From Cervus elaphus (Eukaryota; Chordata; Mammalia; Artiodactyla; Cervidae): DNA of 64,000 nucleotides. The stretch covers positions 22,477,501 through 22,541,500 of the forward strand of contig NC_057826.1 of assembly GCF_910594005.1 (NCBI RefSeq). The letters run 5' to 3'. The notes beneath the pieces are model-generated. The model was given only the letters and a program-made list of their open reading frames with translations, searched no databases and was not told where the DNA came from. Below are positions 1 through 11,608 of this stretch, one piece after another. Each line of letters opens with the position of its first letter. Positions within the stretch are counted from its first letter, which is position 1. The position numbers and the translations under genes are program-made.

Positions 1-1165
1 CGCAATGTGATCAGAGGTCAAGTCAGTGAGGACAGGACAAATGTATTAATACATGTAATAGGTTAAGAATGAAATGACAAAAAAACACACAGGATCAACA
101 CCCTCCTCTCAACAACTGACCAAGCATTTTCTTACCCTTCCGAATTAGAACTGGACAATTTAAGGGAGAAGGGAAGGTACAAATTGAAATTAGAGACTAA
201 ACAGAATATAATGGAAAGAAGCATGCTAAAATTGGCTGGTGGGTATACAAATTTAAACAAAGTTATGATATGAAGATGTTCAAGTTTTAAATATTTTAAT
301 CAGCCTAAAATAAGAATATGAGATATGATGAATATGATGAAAGGTGATAACTGCCTAAAACACTGCATTTAATTTTTTCTTTAGAAAATAATAAAATGAA
401 AATTTACAGTGAATAAAACTTTAATCCTTTTCTCTAGAGAAGACTCTTCTCTAGAAATTCTTACTTCTTTTTCATACTGTCAGCCACCAGAGTAACAGAA
501 AATGATGAAGGATCAAATAAGGTAGAACCTCTTAGGAAAAACAACCTACTGTATAAAGATATGAACTCAGTCAGGCTGACAACTTGTCCACCTCTTAACG
601 CAGGAAAGCAAGAGACTTCTGCTACTTGCCAGGGTCTGGAGGAGGAGCTAATCTGTATGTTGACCTAAAACTCTCCCTGGGCAGGTGGGGCTTGCTTTTC
701 TAATGACTCCTGATGAAAATTTACTTTGTTCTACCCAAAGGCTAAAACCAAGACATAAAGTTTTTATTTTGGGAAACCTTCGTCTAAAACTCAATGAAGG
801 CATTATTCACTACACTCTTTTTTTCTTTTACTTCAACTCTTTATGCTCAGAAATGAGAATAAAAGTTTTCATAGTCTTCCCAAAATGTAATTGTGAAAAA
901 GAGATACAACCTAAATGTACAATATCTAGAAGAATAGTGATGGAAATTATGCTACAATGAGGGAATTTATTTTGTGGCCATTAAAAGTCTGTTTACAAAA
1001 AATTTTTTAATGGGATGAGAAAATGATCATGATAAAATGATAAATGAAAACACTCTACAAAATTATGTAAACTATGAGCTAAAGTGTGTAAAAATTTAAA
1101 TATTTAAAGATGAAGGAAATATAATGCTATAACAGTAGATATTTAAGTATAGGGTTTTAGATCAC
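1..1165. other. AT-rich unassigned sequence
   Basis: No repeat family or exon recognised. The 91-codon plus-strand frame at 685-960 has no domain, no convincing context and ordinary AT-rich composition, so I treat it as chance. Confidence 0.5.
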
Positions 1166-1695
1166 TAATTTTTTTTATAATAGCTTTATTGAGAGATAAT
1201 TCACATACTATACAATTCCCTCACTGAAAAATTCTCAATCATTTTTAAAATATTCACCGAGTTGTGCAACCATTACCACAATCAATTTTATAACATTTTT
1301 ATCACTTCAAAAAGAAATCCTGTACCCTTTAGCTATCATCCACAAGCCCACCCACTCCCATCCCTAAACAACCACTAACCTTATTTCTGTCTCTATAGAT
1401 TTCCCTGTTCTGGACTTTCACAAAAATGTTATCATAGAATGTGTGGTCTTTGGTGAAAGGCTCCGTTCACTTAGCATAATGTTTTCTACATTGTAACATG
1501 TATCAGTACTTCATTTCTGTTTACCATCAAATAATATTTCATTGTATGGACATGCCACATATTGTTTATTCATTCATCCACTGATGTATATTTAAGGTAT
1601 TTCCACTTTGGGGGTGTTACAAATAATGATGCTATGAACATTTGTGTACAACTTTTTTCAGTTATCTTAAGTGTATACTTAGGAGCAGATGGAAC
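1166..1695 (-). mobile_element. Old L1 (L1M class) 3' fragment, antisense
   Basis: On the plus strand the block opens with 'agctttattgagagataat' and continues through the familiar reverse complement of an L1 3' end: 'tcatcc..caagcccacccactcccatcc', a 'ttcattgtatgg' segment and 'tattcattcatccactgatg'. This is the antisense of the terminal ORF2/3' UTR of mammalian L1. It is heavily diverged, so the subfamily is uncertain. Confidence 0.75.
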
Positions 1696-2439
1696 CACTT
1701 TTAAAATAATTTTGTGCTCCCAAATTTTATATGTACAAGGTACTTATAATTCTTTTATTATTAAAGAAAAATAGTAACGGAAAAAGATGTCCCTTTGAGT
1801 TCAATTCTCCCGTTGCCAGAACTTCCCGTGCCCAATCTCTCATGCTCTCCGAAACCCAAGCCAGACGTTTTTTAGTTAATTACCTAAAATGGTTTTAACA
1901 AATGCTTGTTCTCAATTGGACCCTGTACTGGACAAATTAGAGGATATGAAAGAAATAGGAAATGAGGTCTTTGCTTTCAAGAAAGGAATGCTGCTAAACT
2001 CTAGAGAGAATGCTTGGGAGGGAAAACCACCAACATTAACCTAGGAAATAGAGGAATATGGTATATTCAAGATGGGTGGTTCCATCCTGCACTGCAGGTG
2101 AACCATTTTATTGCTCAACAGAAAACTAAGTCTGAAAACTGAACTTCACAGTCATTGCAACCATCTGTAAGGGAGGCATTTTTCTAATGAAGAACCTAAG
2201 GCAGGGAGATGGTTAAAAGGTTCTTTCTACCCCAGCTATGTATTACCTGCTCTTTTCTATGTACATTCACATATACGTACCAACAAGATTCGTTTCTGTT
2301 TAGAAAAGGCTGTCTTGGCAGGGCAGTGTAAGGAAGTGGAAAAACAGTACAGCCGTAAGATAAACTAGGAATCCACCCGGCATCTCAAGTTCAAAATATG
2401 CCCATTGGTTCAAAATGCATCCTGCCCTCATATATACAG
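1696..2439. other. Unassigned sequence
   Basis: No gene or confidently named repeat seen. Composition is ordinary AT-rich. Confidence 0.4.
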
Positions 2440-2655
2440 ATATCACTAACCAGGTGGTTCAGACAGTAAAGAATCCTCCTACCAAAGCAGGAGACGTGGC
2501 TTCAATCCCTGAATTGGGAAGATCCCCTGAAGAAGGAAATGGCAACCCACTCCAGTATTCTTGCCTAGGAAATCCCATGGAAAGAGGAGCCTGGCAGGCT
2601 ACAGTCCATGGGGTCACAAAGAGTTAGACATGATTTAGCAACTAAACAACACCAA
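2440..2655 (+). mobile_element. Bov-tA SINE
   Basis: Head 'caggtggttcagacagtaaa' is the tRNA-derived Bov-tA start. It is followed by the BovB-derived body ('ggcaacccactccagtattc', 'gaggagcctggcaggctaca') and an ACA-rich tail 'aactaaacaacacc'. Plus orientation, roughly full length, moderately diverged. An open frame across it is a by-product of the SINE. Confidence 0.9.
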
Positions 2656-4176
2656 ACAGCTACCTCTTGTACCGCCTAGGCCACAAGAGAATTCAAGCCC
2701 TGAGGACTCAGCAATATCCACAGAGAGAGTTGTTTGTGATATAAGATATCACATTGAAGGAAGGAATTAACACCTTAAAATGTAATATGCTATTTTAAAT
2801 ATATTTAGGTGTTCTGCAAAATAATATAATAAACACCCATACACTTGATTTAAGATACAAAATAAGGTATATTTTAAGGACTAAATACATGGAAAAAATC
2901 AAATTATGCAAAGTTAGTGACGAATAATAAAATAAGAAGGTTAAGCCATCAACAAGAGATCTTAGAGTAGGGTAAATCACTTTGAGTGCAGAAAACTGGA
3001 ACCAGGCACTAAACAATAAAATGAAACCAGGCCATTTTAGGATAATATAACTTGTCCCAAACATGACTCTGGCCTGGGCCCTCCCTTGTTCTCCTTCACT
3101 CCAGCCTCCTCTGAAACCATGCTTCTCCCAGGGTACCAGATGAATCATTTGTTAGAAGAGTGAAGAAAACAGCCTCAGATGAAAAAGAACAGAGACCAAA
3201 ATTCATAGAGCACCCTACGCACGTTGGAGTCTTCAGGGAACAGGGGCTATATAAACGACTGTGAGAATGATTAGGAAAACAAAACAGCAAGAATAATCCC
3301 TCCTGAAAACTGAAAGAGGAGAGTGCCAGGAATGAAATGCTTTGGTGGAGGTATGCCCATGTCCTAGGACGGGAATAAAGGCGGGTTTTAAAGGGCCTAA
3401 ATATACTCGCTGAACATGACCTGCCTTGCTAAGCCTGGTTCTTGTCATGGCTATTATGTCCTCAATTTCATGAACATCATGTTCACTTGGAAAAAAAGAA
3501 AAGAAAAAACTTGTTTTAGTAGTAATTGCACATCAATACGAGAGTCCTATTATTTCTATTAAGTTAATTAACCTATTTTTGAAAAGTATACAAAATAGAT
3601 CACTTAAGTGGGTGTGACCTTACCCAGTGAACTATGCTTTTAAACTGTCTGCAACTATTAAGATTTATAGTCGCCTTTATCAACATCTTAGCTGGAAAAG
3701 GCTGGCTGAGTGAAAGGCATGTAGCGCCAGGAAAAGACAGTGTTGGTCCCTATCAATCAGCCTATTATAACTTCATGATATTTAGATAATATGATTAGAT
3801 TTTCAAATTGAATGCTGTTTAATCTAAATTCCAGAGTGCTTGTGTAATCATGTCATATTTTTAAGCTCAGGCCAATAGTCTGATGGAGAGAATTTGTAAC
3901 TGAGGTCTATAAATATAATAATGTTCTTCCTAGACTGCTAAGGAAGGAAACTGCTTTACCATGGCATACATATGTGGGCAAAAACTACTTCCAAATTTTC
4001 ACCACTATCATCAACAGCATAAAAGGACTTTGCAAACTGAGCACAGTGCTAGGCAATACACAACAGTTTTGTCCTGTATTTTGGTCCTGGGTTGATGGCA
4101 AAAAATTCCAGAAGTCCATTTCTATTAAACATCAAATTTAATTCCATTTATGAAACGATAATGTTCTTTCGAGCCT
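2656..4176. other. Unassigned unique sequence
   Basis: No recognised repeat. Three overlapping minus-strand frames lie between 2795 and 3448 (117, 64 and 71 codons). They lack any motif I know and are likely chance. Confidence 0.45.
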
Positions 4177-4222
4177 CTTGGTCATATGGCCCACCTGGTT
4201 CCTTGGTCATATGGCCCACCTG
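4177..4222. repeat. 25-bp direct tandem duplication
   Basis: The 21-mer 'cttggtcatatggcccacct' plus g occurs at 4177-4197 and again, identical, at 4202-4222, separated by 'gttc'. Identity of the copies implies a recent replication or repair microduplication. No flanking transposon is visible. Confidence 0.95.
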
Positions 4223-4761
4223 AAGAAGTGATATTTGTGCTATAAGTAATAACATTCACTGACAAGAAGAAAAAAGATATTTCCAAGCTCTCATACTCTA
4301 ACAAAATGGTCTCACTGTTGGAGAAAGAAATGCAGCTCTCCAAAAACATCAAGTCTCCCAAGCCTGATAACCTCCTTAGAATCTGTGAGCTCCAACATTA
4401 TTATATGAAATATGAAGTCTTTCCATGTTGAGACCTCAACTGAAAAATAGTTAACTGTGTCAAAGTCACAGAGCAGCAGTCCAATCTAACTCATTTTTAA
4501 AATTCCAGTAATGATCTACCAGGCTCTCAGAAACTGACTGAACAAGTTAATGAATGAGTGTGCAGAAGCTGGCTCTTCGATGCCTCCAGAAGAAAGAAAG
4601 TCTAGGTTTCTGAGTCTTTGAAGCTTCAGTCTCTGTTCCCACATTCATTTCTTCTCAAATACAGATCTTCATATGTGCTTCACACTAAGTGAAGTGAATT
4701 ATTGGCTATTTCCCATTCACTCTGTTTTTTTCCTCCAAATTCATGTCTTAGCTGGCATTTT
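4223..4761. other. Unassigned sequence
   Basis: No gene or named repeat recognised. Confidence 0.4.
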
Positions 4762-4857
4762 CCTTTTTTTAAACTTTTTATTTTATATTGAAGTATAGTC
4801 GATTAACAACGCTATGATAGTTTCAGGTGCACCACAAAGGAACTCAACCTTACATTC
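4762..4857 (-). mobile_element. L1 3' UTR fragment, antisense
   Basis: 'aactttttattttatattg' followed by 'gattaacaacgctatgatag' and 'tttcaggtgcaccacaaagg' is the reverse complement of the extreme L1 3' end common in artiodactyls. The same segment recurs, longer, at 14255-14692. Confidence 0.75.
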
Positions 4858-5479
4858 TCCTGCTTTATTCTTTTTGCAGGAAGGTTTTCTGATCTCCTTG
4901 TGTTTAAATCCTACCCACATTTTACATATACTTCAGAGGTTTATTCCCTATGAAATGGATGTAAAGGAGTTCTGGACCCAAAGGTAGAGGGTGAGCTGGA
5001 GGAGGTAATTGAATGGAACTGAAATGGAAGATTTAAGGAAGAGTCTATATCCTGGGAGAGACAACATCTGCACCTTAGCATCTTTCTCTCCCTCAGCTCC
5101 CTAAGCTCTGACAACCAGATGTTTAACTCTCAAAAAGAAAACTGAAACAGTCTTCTCTGGACAAAAAGATGACCTGTACAGAAAAGACATACAGATGTAG
5201 ACATTTGGAGGTCCACCCACAAGACACTGTTTCCATGCCAAAACCATCTAATAAAGACACTAGTCAACAAAACTGCCCATGTACCTAAAGCACCTGTATG
5301 TGTCTGTGTGTGTGGCACACACATGCAATGCCCACACAAGTGCATGCACCTCTTACTCGTCAACACAGAGTGCCAGAGAACATCAGAATTTTGAAAGAAA
5401 GCCTCCAACATGAGAGATAAAGAGTAAATCATAATCCCATCCATGTTACCTGTGTCATAAAAACAGTTTGTGTTTCCCA
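4858..5479. other. Unassigned sequence with a short GT/AC-rich patch
   Basis: Around 5296-5345 there is a degenerate TG/CA stretch. The rest shows no recognisable repeat or exon. The 128- and 146-codon minus-strand frames over 5130-5869 run into the adjacent BovB and are not credible genes. Confidence 0.4.
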
Positions 5480-5898
5480 ATGTGAGACTTGGACCATAAA
5501 GAAGGATGAGCACCAAAGAATTGATGCTTTTGAATTGTGATGCTGGAGAAGACTCTTGAGAGTCTCTTGGACAGCAAGGAGATCAAACCAGTCGATCCTA
5601 AAGGAAATCAACTCTGAATGCATATTGGAAGGACTGATGCTGAAGCTGAAGCTCCAATACTTTGGCCACCTGATGCAAAGAGCTGACTCATTGGAAAAGA
5701 CCCTGATGCTGGGAAAGATTGAAGGCAGGAGGAGAATGGGATGACAGAGGATGAGATGGTTGGATGGCATCACTAGCTCAATGAAGATGAGTTTAATCAA
5801 ACTCCAGGAGATGGTGAAGGACAGGGAAGCCTGGCAAACTGTGGTGCATGGGGTCACAGAGTCAGACACAAGTTAGTGACTGAACAACAACAACAATG
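5480..5898 (+). mobile_element. BovB (RTE) 3'-terminal fragment
   Basis: Plus-strand copy of the last part of BovB ORF2 and the 3' end: 'gcaccaaagaattgatgctt', 'gagagtctcttggacagcaa', 'gactcattggaaaagaccct', ending 'gactgaacaacaacaacaat'. Strongly 5' truncated, as is normal for BovB. The reading frame is broken (for example the stop near 5742). Confidence 0.92.
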
Positions 5899-6384
5899 AA
5901 ACAACTATATTAAAGAGACTTAAAGGGAACTTCTGGGGATATTAAGGATATGATTTTCAATATTTAGCACTTTGTACTTTGATAAGATCTGTATGAATAT
6001 CAATATAATGATGACAGAAATGTCTGTGTCCCTTTTATTAGTGAAAATGTGGTTTAACAAAGAAGTGGTGAATTAAGAAATATAAACTTGGTATATTTAT
6101 GTTAAGACAGTATCCATCCTGGGCCACTGTCACATCTAACCAAACTCTTTGTGCTTGACCCAGTCTTTAAAATTATCCTCCATTTTCTCTCTTCATGCTA
6201 CTTCTCCTTCCCAATTTAGAAATCAAAACTCTTGTTTTCCTCAGAATCTGGTGAGCTGGCATGGAGAGAGTGATCTGTTTGATTAATATATCCTGAAGTA
6301 TTTAATGACTAATAGATCTGTGTCTCCTTCTAAGGCAAGGAGCTAAAGAAAAGAGGATGCCAGGGTCAAAGGCCTTCAGCTCAG
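5899..6384. other. Unassigned sequence
   Basis: AT-rich; no gene or named repeat seen. Confidence 0.4.
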
Positions 6385-6535
6385 CACTAGCTCATCCATG
6401 GCAATGGAATGACCTTAGGCAGATCAGTGAATTGCTTTGAAGTTATATTCCTTTACTTCTAAAATATATATAATAGAAACTTATCTAATAAGGTTCTTTT
6501 CAAAACCAAATAAGACCATGCTTATGGAAGGACTT
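6385..6535 (+). mobile_element. MIR fragment
   Basis: 'tgaccttaggcagatcagtg', a degenerate 'ttctaaaatatatataatag' and the 'taataaggttctt' region follow the order of the MIR core and 3' half. Highly diverged. Confidence 0.55.
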
Positions 6536-6806
6536 CACAACTATGTATAAGGTTCTAAAGAGGGCAGGAAATGTAGATAGAATATCAGAAAACTGATAAA
6601 TGAGTCTTTAAGGTGAAATTTCAGACTATGAAATCTCTGGGCAAGTACAAGGGTTATGGGAGCATTCTTCTTGATTCTTCACTCATACAAGTAAAGACCA
6701 AGTATACCTATCAAATCTTAATCTGGGTACTTTTAAGGGCCATTTCCATGCAACACTGACAAGGGAGTGGAATTTGAGCAAGGAGGTATGGTTATAGGAC
6801 TTTATT

Positions 6807-6885
6807 TCATCCATCCATGCATACACTTAACTATCTATCTATCCATCCATCCATCCATCATCCATCCAACCAACCAACCAACCAG
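6807..6885. repeat. Simple repeat (ATCC)n / (AACC)n
   Basis: Interrupted runs of 'atcc', one 'atct' stretch and a terminal 'aaccaaccaaccaacc' block. Likely length-variable. Confidence 0.95.
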
Positions 6886-7480
6886 GTCCTAGCTCTGTGT
6901 CAATAACTCAGCTGTACATGAAAATACAAAACTGGACAAGATACAATCCCTCTGGTAATTAAGTATGAAGAAACGGAAATACACAAAATAAGTGCCATAG
7001 GTTTCATAGGAACTATGTAAGAAATATGCACAGGGTATGATGAAGCACGATTAATCAATTCCATTTGAGTCACTAGAGACTTTATGCTGAAACCGGGTGT
7101 TAAAAAATCAACAGGTATTCATCGATCAAAGAAATGGACAGAGAGAGGGTAGAGTGTTCAACAACATGTATGTTTAATAACCCACAAATATTCAATATGG
7201 TTGAAGCATTAGCCAATGAGAGGATGCAAAGCTACAAACAAGGTAAAAATCATTAAGACCATGATAATATCTTGTAGGGACACAAGAATCCACTACCAAA
7301 TGTTTTTAAGTGAGAAAGTAACACTTTATGACTTGCATTTTGGAAGGCTAGTTTAGAAATGGTCTGAGAAGAGACTGCAGTTGGGTAGGTCTGGTGGCAA
7401 GAAGACAACTGCAGTCATTCAGTTGTCCTCTAACAGGTCAATAAGTGAAGCTGAAAAGAGAATACAGATCCAAATTCCTG
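6886..7480 (+). mobile_element. Ancient LINE-like dispersed repeat (L2-type, uncertain)
   Basis: The order 'aactggacaagatacaatccct' ... 'acttgcattttggaaggcta' ... 'gcagtcattcag' resembles a widespread mammalian fossil also seen here at 51650-52200 and 61120-61500. I infer an L2/CR1-type origin but cannot fix the family by eye. Confidence 0.4.
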
Positions 7481-7790
7481 GCTTTCACTGTCTCTTCTAC
7501 TCTATCATCATCAGTCACCTCTGGGATGTTACCACTGCGTGGGTACCTTGTACTATATTCACCTGGCACTGTATTCACAGCACTATGTCAGATCACCCTT
7601 TTATAGAATAAGGTATTAATGCAGAGGATTAGGGGTGGAGGTGTGAGTAGGGAATTGTCTCTAAGGCCTTTCAGCTATTTCTCTTATGCATGATGTTTAC
7701 CAAATTAAGTGGATTATTCTACAGAATGCAAAACTTAAAAAGAATTTTATAAAGTACATACAACCTTAAGTATAAAGCCAATGCAAAATA

Positions 7791-7795
7791 TATGT

Positions 7796-7840
<45 letters not shown>
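7791..7840. repeat. (TG)n microsatellite
   Basis: An uninterrupted run of 18 TG units begins at 7801, preceded by an imperfect 'tatgtgtgta'. Long pure dinucleotides like this are usually polymorphic. Confidence 0.98.
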
Positions 7841-8446
7841 GGTAGAGAGTTGGTTTTGATCATTACTAAAAAATGAAAGTTTAATGAGGGAGACAAGATG
7901 ATACAGAGAGCTGGCGTAAGGCTGGAGCTCTATACCACATGATCACCACTACAAATCCGGTCCAGGCCTGGTGTGACTGGAAGATACTTTGATATAATGG
8001 TGCTTTGTTGGCTAGTGTGAAATAACTGATCTGTTTAATGCCAGTTCTCACAAGACAAGCATCTACATCACAAAATAAATAGCACTCCTGACCTTAACAG
8101 GACTATGTCCAAGAGAAAAATTCTGGATGAATAAAGTCTGAATTTCTGCCTCCCTACCCCTTTCTCCACCATAAAGGCTGTCCCCCTTCGCACTGTTCCA
8201 TCCAAATTAATAACCTCTAGATGTTCCTTATCTCTGTGTGGCAAAGCCCACATGCCACTGTGCAATCTTACTTTCTAAGATGATCCATGGAGGGTTCCAG
8301 GTTTACACACAACATTAACTGGTGCAAGGTTCCCAATGCATTATTAACGGGACAAAAGAATAAATTCCATTTTAAAGTGATTTTCAAGTCTTCCTACAGA
8401 AGGACATCTGAAAGTACTTAAGAAACACGCCATATCCCTAGTGATT

Positions 8447-8474
8447 GAAAGAAAGAAAGAAAAAAAAAAAAAAC
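8447..8474. repeat. (GAAA)n / poly-A tract
   Basis: 'gaaagaaagaaag' runs into a long A tract. No SINE body lies upstream, so this looks like a free simple repeat rather than a retroposon tail. Confidence 0.9.
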
Positions 8475-8559
8475 CCTCTTCTGTCTTGCTCCATAAAGGT
8501 TATTGAAAATACCATGCGATTAATGCTATTTATATGGCATTGAGCTAAACTCAAAAGGT

Positions 8560-8910
8560 AACACTTAACCACTCTCTGTTTACCAAGTTAATCCACCAGA
8601 TTTGTTTACTTTGCCTGATTTACTAAGACAAATACGTTGAGTGTCTGAAATGTTTTATCTGGCCCTGGGAAAGGAAAACTAAAGGAGTGTTGTGCTTTTA
8701 TTAATAGATAAGTGCAAACAGGCCCCATCCTATCAAATGAACAGCTAGGACCTTTGGCCACTGTTTACTGAAAATAAAATTAGCCTTGGCTGGCAGGTAC
8801 TTATCAGATCTGAGAATAATTAACTACCCACATCTGGTACGTGTTACTGAAAATGCTAGTGGGAGCCATTAACTTTGGTAAGGGTTATTTTTCCTGAACA
8901 GCTAACATCC
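8560..8910. promoter_or_regulatory. Candidate distal regulatory element (motif cluster)
   Basis: Repeat-free stretch with three TGTTTAC forkhead cores on the same strand (8577-8583, 8603-8609, 8762-8768). It has GATA-type cores at 8655-8660 (TTATCT), 8706-8712 (AGATAAG) and 8800-8807 (CTTATCAG), and an HNF1-half-site-like 'aataattaac' at 8816-8825. The motifs are directly visible; the enhancer function is inference. TGTTTAC also occurs elsewhere in the window, so chance clustering is possible. Confidence 0.3.
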
Positions 8911-9479
8911 CCCTAACATACCATCGGAATGCACCCTTTTCTTCCCAAATACACTCATGGCAGCACCAAAAGCAGTTCCACAAGCTGTTTCCCCACTTCA
9001 ACTCCACAGAAAGACAGTCCTAGAAATCCAAAAGAAATTACGGAGACCTGGCTGGTTCCCACCACACTCCACAATGCTCACCCATGGGATCACCTGCCTT
9101 AGCAACACAAACAAGGGTCATTTTAAGTTAATCAATAATAACACTTTGTACTTTAAGTTTTCTGTTTTGTTTTGTTTTTCTTAAAAAAAACTTCAAGGGA
9201 CATCACCAGTGTAGAATAAAAGGAGTACAGCTTTCACAATTTGAAAGGAGAGTCTAGGAACCAACATCCCTTAGAGCTAGTCAGCTGAAGAGGCAGTAAT
9301 CAAATTGAGGTAACCTTGGCCCTAGTTCATTTCTTTTCTATACTAACAATTTCTTTACCAGGTAAGAGTTTTTACAATTTTATTGAAGGAAAGGAAATGC
9401 TCTAAGGCATTTATATAAATAAGCAATGCAAAATAAATCATCTTATATTTATATCACAGGAACTAGAGCCAGGAAACTC

Positions 9480-9640
9480 AAGGACTCTGCAATTAGCTTG
9501 TTGTAAAATTCTAAACAAGTCAGATGACTGGTTTAGTCAAGTGACCTCTCTTCTCTCTGCTCTGTAAACTGAGAATACCAACATACCCCACAAAACTGTG
9601 GGGAGGAGTAAACTTCTGACAGCACCAGGAAAATGCATAT
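9480..9640 (+). mobile_element. MIR fragment
   Basis: Follows the MIR order: 'aagtcagatgactgg', 'tctgctctgtaaactgagaa', then a degenerate 'tgtggggaggagtaaa'. Weak similarity only. Confidence 0.45.
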
Positions 9641-10035
9641 AAATGGAGAGATAAGAAATTCCATACCTCCAAGAACATTTCTTCTCAAGGAAATTAGCAG
9701 GACTATACTAAAAAAGTGTAACATTTTACCCAGCACCATTTACAAAGGTTATTTTCCCAAAATGTTTTGTAGACATACAATTATTACCCCTTCTACTGTG
9801 TCATGAGGACTTGCATTCTAGAGACTAAGACCTTGGGTGGTTTGAAGATAAGTAGTTGCCTTATTTCCCAGGAAACTGCAAATTGGATTTTATGAACAAT
9901 GAATAGATGGCCTGTCTATACACCCATACCTTACTAAAATATGCTAGATGGGTAGACATTAGACATCTCAGTAGGTGAGGACATTAGCTAAGAAATGGGG
10001 ATCTCTAGGGATATGGAATCAGTAAATAAGGCTTG

Positions 10036-10247
10036 AGGACTTCCCAGGTGGCTCAGTGGTAAAGAATCCACCTGCCAAGCAGGAGATGAAGGCTTGATCC
10101 CTAGGGAGGGAAAATCCCCTGGAGAAAGAAGTGAAAACCCACTCCAATAATCTTGCCTGGGAAACCTCATTGTCAGAGGAGCCTGGTGTGTTGGAGTCCA
10201 TGGATTTGCAGAGTTCTGATATGACTAAGCCACTAAACAACAACAAC
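10036..10247 (+). mobile_element. Bov-tA SINE with 12-bp TSD
   Basis: Head 'aggacttcccaggtggctca', body 'actccaataatcttgcctgg', tail of ACA repeats. The TSD 'aaataaggcttg' is identical at 10024-10035 and 10248-10259, which fixes both ends. Full length, with several internal differences from the common form. Confidence 0.96.
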
Positions 10248-10259
10248 AAATAAGGCTTG

Positions 10260-10931
10260 GGACACAAAAGCAGGTAAGAGTAATATTCATGGAGGAAATA
10301 TAACAAAGGGCAGGGAACTGAGGCCAAAAGAAAACAGAAGGAACAAAAGAAGCAATCGTGGGGTTGGGTGGTATGGTGAGTTAAAAAATGAAGCCAAGCC
10401 AGGGGGATGACAGGCATGGGATGAAGGGACCTCAAGTGATTAAAGCAAGACAGAAGGAGGGTCTTCCATGTGAGATACCAAGGCAAGCAGGAATTATTTG
10501 GTTGAAATTGGAGAAAATGCTGTTGATCTGGTTTGGGTTCAGTGAAGCTGAAAAGAATTAGAGAGAAACGGATCTGTAATTCCGTGCATGCACAGAATTG
10601 TGAGGCACCTGGAATATGATACTGAAAAATTATTTGGTAAGATGGACAAAATGAGAAAAGTCCAAAATCTTCCAATTCCAATAATAAATTTGATTTGCTG
10701 GATTGCTAAAGACTTCTCTGTCAAGGCCTTCTGTACTATCCCTTTACTCATTCCATTACTCTACCAGAATACTATGTGAGGTGTGACTAGAGAAGTGCAG
10801 CTTTCCTAGGTTATTCAGATTTGCACAATCCAGAAAGCACTTGCAGTCTTAAGGAGGTGGACTGTTGGAAGTATGTTCATGTCATTAAACAAGCAGGTTG
10901 ATTCCTCTGAAGTGCTAAGCCCCATAACTAG
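10260..10931. other. Unassigned sequence
   Basis: Purine-rich on the plus strand over 10290-10570. That removes stop codons from the minus strand and creates a 220-codon frame at 10019-10681, which runs through the Bov-tA and has no recognisable domain. I see no gene. Confidence 0.45.
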
Positions 10932-11147
10932 CAGCTCAGGTGCTCAGTCATGTCCGACTCTTTGAGACCCCATGTCCGACCCCTTTGTGAGCCTGCCAGG
11001 CTCCTCTGTCCATGGAATTCTCCAGGCAAAAATACCGGAGTGGGTAGCTGTTCTCTTCTCCAGGGGATCTTCCCAACCCAGGGATTGAACTCAGGTTTCC
11101 AGCACTGCAGGAAGATTCTTTACCGTCTGAGCCACCAGGAAAGCCCC
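10932..11147 (-). mobile_element. Bov-tA SINE (minus)
   Basis: Reverse-complement Bov-tA: 'gtgctcagtcatgtccgact' to 'gagccaccaggaaagcccc'. The repeated 'ataactag' at 10924-10931 and 11149-11156 is a likely TSD. The element carries a small internal duplication of 'ccatgtccgac' (near 10970), not part of the usual Bov-tA. Confidence 0.92.
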
Positions 11148-11608
11148 TATAACTAGTCCCTACAACAAATTAAATATACTCTTCTGCCTTCATTCCTTTT
11201 CCCCAAAACATGTGCTTATTAAAGGGGAAAAAAATTCTGTACATTTTCTAGCACATTAAATATCCTATTAGCATCATAATTTTAAAAAATGCTTTGGCTG
11301 AGAGGTTAAAAAATAATTATTTCCCCTCATACAGAATCTTCTATTTGAAATATTTAAAAGGCTTCTAAGATAAACTTATATATTTGTTTTAAAATTATTC
11401 AGTATTCATGGAAGCAACCTAAATGTCTATCGGCAGATGAATGGAAAGATGACATGGTATATAGATATATATATACATAAAGGGTGTTGTTGTTGTTGTG
11501 GTTTAGTTGCTAAGTTGTGCCCTACTCTTTTGTGACCCCATGGACTGTAGCCCACCAGGCTCCTCTGTCCATGGGATTTCCCAAGCAAGAATACTGGAGT
11601 ATTTGGTT

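Noticed and set aside
10019..10681. 220-codon minus-strand open frame
   Set aside because: It starts in purine-rich DNA (on the plus strand) and runs through a Bov-tA SINE with a clear TSD. No domain recognised.
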